Positions 1 through 4,362 of a stretch of 7,030 bases of DNA are shown here, in pieces (position 1 is the first letter of the stretch; each line of letters opens with the position of its first letter). The DNA comes from Oligoflexus sp. (GTDB lineage Bacteria; Bdellovibrionota_B; Oligoflexia; Oligoflexales; Oligoflexaceae): assembly GCA_030151925.1 (NCBI GenBank), contig JASLCY010000454.1, positions 1 to 7,030 on the forward strand, written 5' to 3'. Under the pieces are notes generated by a model, which was not told the DNA's origin, ran no database searches, and saw nothing but the letters and a program-made list of their open reading frames with translations. Made by a program: the position numbers and the translations under genes.

Positions 1-1894
1 GGAGTCGATCGCCCACGCGATGCAGAAGTACTCGGAGACCGAGGAGGGAGCGGTCTACCGCTTCAACTGGATCTTCCCGACCGATAAGAGCCTCACGGGC
101 AAGGCCATGGGCGCCCACGGCTCCCTGGGCTTCCAAGGCGATTTCAGCGAAGGCAGCGGGCTGCGCGAAGAGTCCTTCGCCTTTTTGGATGAGGCGAAGA
201 TAGCGTCGAAGATCCACTCGGAATACAAAGAGAACCCGGTGTATCTCATCCCCCTTCCGCATCGCGAAACGCTCCTCCGCCGTTGGCTGGCGGCCGAGCA
301 GGGAATTCCTGAATCGGAAGTCGAGATCCCGCAGCACCTTCTGATGGCCGGCCTCTCGAAACGCAATCAGCTGATCTTCGAGAACCTCCTCGCCGCCTAC
401 GACGGCGACCTCACCAAGGTCCTGCGCCACGTGCAGGTCGAGCGCTTCTATTATTCGAAGCAGTATCGCGTCGGCGTGAGCACGGTGGAGCCGCAGATGT
501 CGATCGACGCCTACGAGAAGCAGCTGACGATGGACAGGAACATCTCGAACCTGCCGCCGGTCCTGCACAACATCAGCTTCTTCGAGGGCGACGGGCCTTT
601 GATCGAGGCGAACCGCGGCATACTCGAATTCTCCGACATGCTGAAGCGCCCGATCGAAGCGTTCAAGTACCTGCTCTCGACCGTGGAGAAAGGGACCGCG
701 AACCTTCCCTCGTCGACGACCATGCTCGACATCGTCTTCTTCGCCACCACCAACGAGAAGCACCTCGACGCGTTCAAGACGATCCCGGACTTCGCCTCGT
801 TCCGCTCGCGTTTCGAGCTCATCACGGCGCCTTACCTCCTCCGCCCCAGCCTGGAGGAGAAGATCTACGAGCAGGACATCAGGGCCCTCGCGAAGACCAA
901 GCCTATCGCGCCGCACGCTCTCGAGATGCTCTGCCTCTGGGCGGTGATGACCCGCCTGAAGCAGCCGAACCCGGATTATTACGATACCAAGTATCGGGCG
1001 CTCATCTCCCGCCTCGAGCCGCGGGCGAAGGTTCGCCTCTACGAGGGCGAATCGCTCCTGCCGGTCTTCAAGCCGCAGGAGGAGACCGCGATCTACGAGA
1101 TGAAGAGGGAAATCCTCGAGGAATACCAGAACGTGGTCGCTTACGAAGGCCGCTTCGGGGCCTCGCCGCGCGAGATCCGCAGCATCCTCTATCGGGCGAT
1201 CCAGAATCCCAAGCACGAGAACCTCACGCCCATGGCCATCTTCGAGGAGCTCGAGCGCCTCGTGAAGGATCGCACGGTCTATGAGTTCCTCCAGCTCGAG
1301 CCCCGCGGCAAGTACCATCAGCCCGCGGAGTTCATCGGCGCCTGTCGCCACGATTTCATGGATATCTTCGAGCGGGAGGCGACGGCGGCCATGACGCTGG
1401 TCGACGAGGAGCAGTACGAGTCGCTCTTCAACCGCTACATCGAGCACCTGGTCGCGCAGGTCAAACGCGAGAAGGTCTACAACAAGGCGACGAGCAGCTA
1501 CGAGTCGCCGGACGAATACCTCATGAAGGAAGTCGAGAAGATCCTGAAGATCCCCGGCCCGGCCGACAAGCACCGCGAGGGCATCATCGGCCGCATCGCG
1601 GCGGCGAAGATCGAGCGCCCGACCGAGGCGATCCAGATCAGCCGGATCTTCCACGAATACCTCGACACGATGAAGTCGCATTATTACGACGAACGCAAGA
1701 AGCAGGTGGACGACAACTTCAAGGTCATGCTGGCCCTCGTCAACGGCAACGCCTCGTCCTTCACGGCTGAAGAAAAAGAGCTGGCCGAGAGCACCTATCG
1801 TCAGCTGGAAACCCGTTACGGGTACACGCGAGCAGCGGCCGCGGAGAGCCTCAGGTTCCTCTTCACGGCCCGCAGCCAGATGGCGCAGAGTTAA
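1..1894 (+). CDS. prkA: PrkA-family AAA+ serine protein kinase, 5'-truncated by the window edge
   Basis: The reading frame is open from base 2 through the TAA at 1892-1894 and runs ESIAHAMQKYSE at the edge, so the ATG at base 20 is internal. The real start and the Walker A loop lie upstream. Counting Met(20) as residue 1, the AAA+ part covers about 1-290. It includes RFNWIFP (14-20), DGDLTKVLRHVQVERF (128-143), the PrkA hallmark EANRGILEFSDMLKRPIE (196-213), a sensor-1-like strand ending FATTN (241-245) and FRSRFELITAPYLLRP (261-276), which holds candidate arginine-finger and sensor-2 residues. The C-terminal PrkA domain carries VRLYEGESL (338-346), ASPREIRSIL (381-390) and a closing GYTR helix (601-604). 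These blocks line up with E. coli YeaG as I remember it, but the central AAA+ region is longer. Family members are cytoplasmic ATP-dependent Ser/Thr kinases tied to stress and starvation responses; Lon-like protease activity has also been described for B. subtilis PrkA. A terminator follows immediately, so no yeaH/spoVR partner lies directly downstream. The targets here are unknown. Confidence 0.93.
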   Translation, partial: ESIAHAMQKYSETEEGAVYRFNWIFPTDKSLTGKAMGAHGSLGFQGDFSEGSGLREESFAFLDEAKIASKIHSEYKENPVYLIPLPHRETLLRRWLAAEQGIPESEVEIPQHLLMAGLSKRNQLIFENLLAAYDGDLTKVLRHVQVERFYYSKQYRVGVSTVEPQMSIDAYEKQLTMDRNISNLPPVLHNISFFEGDGPLIEANRGILEFSDMLKRPIEAFKYLLSTVEKGTANLPSSTTMLDIVFFATTNEKHLDAFKTIPDFASFRSRFELITAPYLLRPSLEEKIYEQDIRALAKTKPIAPHALEMLCLWAVMTRLKQPNPDYYDTKYRALISRLEPRAKVRLYEGESLLPVFKPQEETAIYEMKREILEEYQNVVAYEGRFGASPREIRSILYRAIQNPKHENLTPMAIFEELERLVKDRTVYEFLQLEPRGKYHQPAEFIGACRHDFMDIFEREATAAMTLVDEEQYESLFNRYIEHLVAQVKREKVYNKATSSYESPDEYLMKEVEKILKIPGPADKHREGIIGRIAAAKIERPTEAIQISRIFHEYLDTMKSHYYDERKKQVDDNFKVMLALVNGNASSFTAEEKELAESTYRQLETRYGYTRAAAAESLRFLFTARSQMAQS

Positions 1895-1897
1895 GAC

Positions 1898-1922
1898 AGG
1901 CCCGCCTCGCGCGGGCTTTTTT
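1898..1922 (+). terminator. Rho-independent terminator of prkA
   Basis: A GC-only 6-bp stem (GCCCGC at 1900-1905, GCGGGC at 1911-1916) closes a 5-nt loop and is followed directly by six T residues (1917-1922). G1899 and A1898 can add two weaker pairs with the T tract. It starts four nucleotides after the prkA stop codon and should insulate the efflux operon from prkA transcription. Confidence 0.9.
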
Positions 1923-1930
1923 CCCTTCAA

Positions 1931-1957
1931 TTCATAGCAAGTTCATTTCCCGATAAT
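1931..1957 (+). promoter_or_regulatory. Candidate sigma70-type promoter of the efflux operon
   Basis: GATAAT at 1952-1957 matches the -10 consensus at five of six positions. The best -35 candidate is TTCATA at 1931-1936, four of six matches, with a short 15-bp spacer. The location between the prkA terminator and the first pump gene is where a promoter is needed. The -35 match and spacing are poor, so this is tentative; an activator-dependent promoter or another sigma factor is possible. A start near 1964-1966 would put the inverted repeat at 1955-1979 across the start site. Confidence 0.35.
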
Positions 1958-1979
1958 AAGTTGCATGGGCAACGTTATT
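1955..1979. promoter_or_regulatory. Inverted repeat, possible operator or leader hairpin
   Basis: The left arm AATAAGTTGC (1955-1964) pairs with the right arm GCAACGTTATT (1969-1979) over ten base pairs. There is one unpaired G (1974) and a 4-nt centre ATGG (1965-1968); the perfect core is GTTGC-N4-GCAAC. It overlaps the candidate -10 box and the expected transcription start, and ends seven nucleotides before the ATG at 1987. That position suits a repressor operator. In RNA it could instead form a 5'-UTR hairpin next to the weak ribosome binding site. No regulator gene is visible in the window, so the binding protein is unknown. Confidence 0.4.
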
Positions 1980-1986
1980 GGGTTTC

Positions 1987-3315
1987 ATGATGAATAGACA
2001 TTCGATCCTCAGGTTTTTGGCGGCTGTTTTCCCATTCCTTCTGTCCACGGGCTGCGCTCTTTACCACCCGCAGCCCCTGCCGGAATCCCCGAATCTCATT
2101 AAAGATCTCAGCCACTTCCCGGAGCGCGCTCTTCTCGAATCAAAAGGGGTCCGCTTCGAAGATGGCATCAACAGCTCGGAATTCCTCCTCATTGCCTTGG
2201 AAATGAGCCCCGATCTGAAATTGGCGCGAGATGACGAGCTCATCTCGCAGCGCAATATCTCCGGCAATTCGCCTGAATCCCAGATTACGCTGGGCTATGG
2301 TGAAATCCTGGGCCAGCCGATCGGCACCTTCGATACGGGGGTCGGTTTTGATGTGCGCTCCCTCATCTCGACACCCTCTCGACGGCGTCAGGAGAAAGCC
2401 GAAAGACGTCGAGGCTCGCTCGCCAGGGAATGGCAGGAATTTCAAATCGCCGAAGCGGCTCGCGTATTATTCGCCAAATATCACTATCAAAACAAAATGC
2501 TCGAAATCCTCGACGAAGCCTATGCGATCCTAAGCGAGAAGATCGCGAAGATGGACGAGGCGCTCAAAGCAGGTGATGTATCGATGGCTATCGTGGCCGT
2601 GGAGCTGAGCGCTCGGGGCGATCTCAACTCCAAGCGGCATGACGCGGAGAAGTCTTGTCTGCAAACCAGGGTCGATATCCATCGTTTGCTCGGCTTCGAT
2701 CCCGACCTGGATTTCATCCTCGACTTCGATCTCAAGATCGATCCCATGACCGACGACGCCGTAGACCGTTCGATCTCGACCATAGCCAAACGCAGGCCGG
2801 ACCTCATCGCGCTCCAGCTCGGATACGATCAGCAGGAAGAAAGGGTCTATCAGGCCGTCCTCGCCCAATTCCCTACCCTTACGCTCGGATTCAGCCGTTC
2901 GCGCGATAATTCCAACGTCACCGACAGCATAGTGGGCCTAACTCTGAATTTGCCGGTCTTTTATCGAGGCGAGGACGGCGTCCGATTAGAGGAGGCCAAT
3001 CGGCAGAAGCTGTGGGACGAGTATCAAGGGCGCCTCAACCAGACGACGGCGGACGTCAAACGCTTGAAAGCCGAGAGGATCTTACTATCGAGGCAGCTCG
3101 CATTCCTGAACCAGGAGCTGCCAAGGTTAGAGGCTGCTTCGTCGAAGGCCTCCGAGGCCCTCGCCTCGGGAGATATCGATGCCCTCACGTTCGCCGATCT
3201 CAGATCGGCGTTCTTGAATCGAAAGCTCGAAGCTCTGAATCTCGAAGAATCCTTGATCGAGAGCAACCTCGCGATCGAGACCCTCGTTGGAACATCAACC
3301 CGAATTTCGCAGTAA
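1987..3315 (+). CDS. TolC/CusC-type outer-membrane efflux channel lipoprotein
   Basis: This 442-residue protein is a typical length for the outer membrane factor (OMF) family. It begins with a lipoprotein signal: basic MMNRHSILR, a hydrophobic stretch, then LLSTGC with Cys23 as the likely lipidated residue. Two OMF repeats follow. Repeat 1 is about 62-240, with LEMSPDLKLARDDEL (71-85) and the strand GTFDTGVGFDVRS (113-125). Repeat 2 is about 262-442, with the hallmark AKRRPDLIALQ (267-277), AQFPTLTLGFSR (293-304) and GLTLNLPVF (317-325). Long charged helices between them fit the periplasmic tunnel. Its role would be the trimeric outer-membrane exit duct of the RND pump encoded just downstream. 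The frame opens earlier at a TTG (1978), but that lies inside the inverted repeat and adds only GF before the two ATGs. ATG 1987 or ATG 1990 is more likely; neither has a strong Shine-Dalgarno, only GGG at 1980-1982. Substrate cannot be read from this component. Confidence 0.92.
   Translation: MMNRHSILRFLAAVFPFLLSTGCALYHPQPLPESPNLIKDLSHFPERALLESKGVRFEDGINSSEFLLIALEMSPDLKLARDDELISQRNISGNSPESQITLGYGEILGQPIGTFDTGVGFDVRSLISTPSRRRQEKAERRRGSLAREWQEFQIAEAARVLFAKYHYQNKMLEILDEAYAILSEKIAKMDEALKAGDVSMAIVAVELSARGDLNSKRHDAEKSCLQTRVDIHRLLGFDPDLDFILDFDLKIDPMTDDAVDRSISTIAKRRPDLIALQLGYDQQEERVYQAVLAQFPTLTLGFSRSRDNSNVTDSIVGLTLNLPVFYRGEDGVRLEEANRQKLWDEYQGRLNQTTADVKRLKAERILLSRQLAFLNQELPRLEAASSKASEALASGDIDALTFADLRSAFLNRKLEALNLEESLIESNLAIETLVGTSTRISQ
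2226..2248. repeat. 9-bp perfect inverted repeat inside the channel gene
   Basis: GCGAGATGA (2226-2234) and TCATCTCGC (2240-2248) are exact reverse complements around a 5-nt CGAGC centre. It sits in codons for the stretch around RDDELISQ of the outer-membrane channel. It could form an mRNA hairpin, but no T tract follows, so it is not an intrinsic terminator. It may be chance. Confidence 0.5.
3151..3170. repeat. 7-bp GC-rich inverted repeat near the 3' end of the channel gene
   Basis: CCGAGGC (3152-3158) and GCCTCGG (3163-3169) pair around a 4-nt loop CCTC; T3151-G3170 could add a wobble pair. It codes for the ASEALASG stretch. No T tract follows. It lies 21 nt before the longer palindrome at 3192-3210, so two hairpins could form in tandem in the mRNA. 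Confidence 0.4.
3192..3210. repeat. 19-bp near-palindrome inside the channel gene
   Basis: CGCCGATCT (3192-3200) and AGATCGGCG (3202-3210) are exact reverse complements around a single central C (3201). With only one central base it is better suited to a dimeric DNA-binding protein than to an RNA hairpin. It lies in coding sequence for TFADLRSAF, about 100 bp before the end of the gene, so it may be fortuitous. Confidence 0.5.
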
Positions 3316-3320
3316 AGGGG
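3315..3320 (+). promoter_or_regulatory. Ribosome binding site of the adaptor gene
   Basis: AAGGGG begins at the last base of the channel gene's TAA stop and lies seven nucleotides before the ATG at 3328. This fixes the adaptor start and implies translation coupled to the upstream gene. A nearer GGAG at 3323-3326 is only one base from the ATG and too close to serve. Confidence 0.7.
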
Positions 3321-3327
3321 CTGGAGC

Positions 3328-4362
3328 ATGCGCAGATATATGGGAACCCTGGCCGCTTCCGCGATTCTCGCCTGGGGCTGCAAGAAAAACGATCACGAAG
3401 AGGACAAGAGGCCCGTCGCCGAGGTCGCCACCGCCCCCGCATCCATACGTGAACTCAGCAGGACCGTCGAAGGCTTCGGCTCGGTGGTGGCCGCGAGCTC
3501 GTCCGTCCTTAACGTGAGCCTTCCCCGCGCGAGCGTTATAACCCGGCTGCTGGTCGTGCCCGGCCAGAGCGTGGCCAAGGGTCAGGTTCTGTTCGAAAGC
3601 TCCACGGATACGCTTGGGAAGTTATCGTTCCAGCAGGCGGAAGTCGCCGCGAAGGCCGCCAGCGATGAATTGCGGAGGGTCGAGAACCTGCTGGCGAACC
3701 AGCTCGCGACCGCAAGCCAGCTGGCTCAGGCGAAGAAAGCCGATGCCGATGCCCAGGCGGTGCTTAAGAGCGAAAAAGCCCTCGGCAACGGCGAGGCCGC
3801 TCAGGCCTTCAAAAGCCCGTTCGACGGGATAGTCGCAACGATTTCCGTCTCGCCGGGGGATCGACTGCCTGCGAACGCTCCGATCCTGCAACTCAACGGC
3901 GGTCGGGCAGCGCAGATCCAGGTGGGAATAGAGCCCGCCGATGCCCCGCTCATCAAATCCGGCATGAACGTTCAGGTCCGCTCGGCGCTCGACGATTCCA
4001 AGACCGCGCTCGGCAGCGTGAAGACGATTTCCAACGCCGTCGATGCCCAAAGCCAATTGGTGAGCTTATGGATCGATGTTCCCGCGAATCTCTTTATGAT
4101 AGGCACGAAGGTCTTCGCCGATATCATCGTAGAGAATGCCGCCGTCCTATCGGTTCCCAGGAATGCGCTCATCCATGCGGACGAGGGCAACCGCGTCTTT
4201 GTCGTGCGGAATGGGCACGCGATCGTGGTTCCCGTGAAGGAAGGCCTGAAAAGTACTGAATTCATAGGTATAGAAGGCGATATAAAAGAAGGTGAACACG
4301 TTTTAGTCGCCGGTCAGGCGACCTTGGAAGACGGAGCGGCGGTCGTGGAGTCCAAACCATGA
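3328..4362 (+). CDS. Periplasmic adaptor (membrane fusion protein) lipoprotein of an RND efflux pump
   Basis: The protein is 344 residues, at the short end for RND adaptors. The N-terminus MRRYMGTLAASAILAWGCKK ends in a lipobox-like AWGC with Cys18 probably lipidated; Trp at -2 is unusual, so lipidation is likely rather than certain. The two halves of the lipoyl/barrel-sandwich domain are visible: ITRLLVVPGQSVAKGQVLFE (71-90) and FKSPFDGIVATISVSPGDRL (161-180). Between them a short alpha-hairpin (about 101-158) carries the RND-adaptor tip pattern R-x3-LL-x2-Q seen in AcrA: Arg117, Leu121, Leu122, Gln125, with Thr128 where AcrA has Ser. A beta-barrel (about 191-270) and membrane-proximal domain with VLSVPRNALI (273-282) follow. 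It would link the inner-membrane pump to the outer-membrane channel. The start is supported by AAGGGG seven bases upstream. The stop overlaps the pump gene's start in an ATGA. No His-rich or Met-rich metal-binding extension is seen. Confidence 0.93.
   Translation: MRRYMGTLAASAILAWGCKKNDHEEDKRPVAEVATAPASIRELSRTVEGFGSVVAASSSVLNVSLPRASVITRLLVVPGQSVAKGQVLFESSTDTLGKLSFQQAEVAAKAASDELRRVENLLANQLATASQLAQAKKADADAQAVLKSEKALGNGEAAQAFKSPFDGIVATISVSPGDRLPANAPILQLNGGRAAQIQVGIEPADAPLIKSGMNVQVRSALDDSKTALGSVKTISNAVDAQSQLVSLWIDVPANLFMIGTKVFADIIVENAAVLSVPRNALIHADEGNRVFVVRNGHAIVVPVKEGLKSTEFIGIEGDIKEGEHVLVAGQATLEDGAAVVESKP
4347..4350 (+). promoter_or_regulatory. Ribosome binding site of the RND pump gene
   Basis: GGAG lies eight nucleotides before the ATG at 4359, within the last codons of the adaptor gene. 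It supports the 4359 start over the in-frame ATG at 4383 and, with the ATGA overlap, implies stop-restart coupling that would balance adaptor and pump synthesis. Confidence 0.6.

Noticed and set aside
1978..1986. TTG start giving a three-residue longer channel protein (MGFMM...).
   Set aside because: The TTG lies in the right arm of the inverted repeat, has no Shine-Dalgarno ahead of it and adds only GF before two adjacent ATGs that give a normal lipoprotein signal peptide.
1965..1997. Ten-codon ORF (MGNVIGFHDE) overlapping the start of the channel gene, a possible leader peptide.
   Set aside because: It has no ribosome binding site and no attenuation-type residue run, and its ATG is the centre of the inverted repeat.
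3012..3452. Plus-strand 146-codon frame spanning the channel/adaptor junction.
   Set aside because: It is out of frame with both recognised genes, rich in Arg/Gly/Pro as expected of a shadow frame, and shows no domain.
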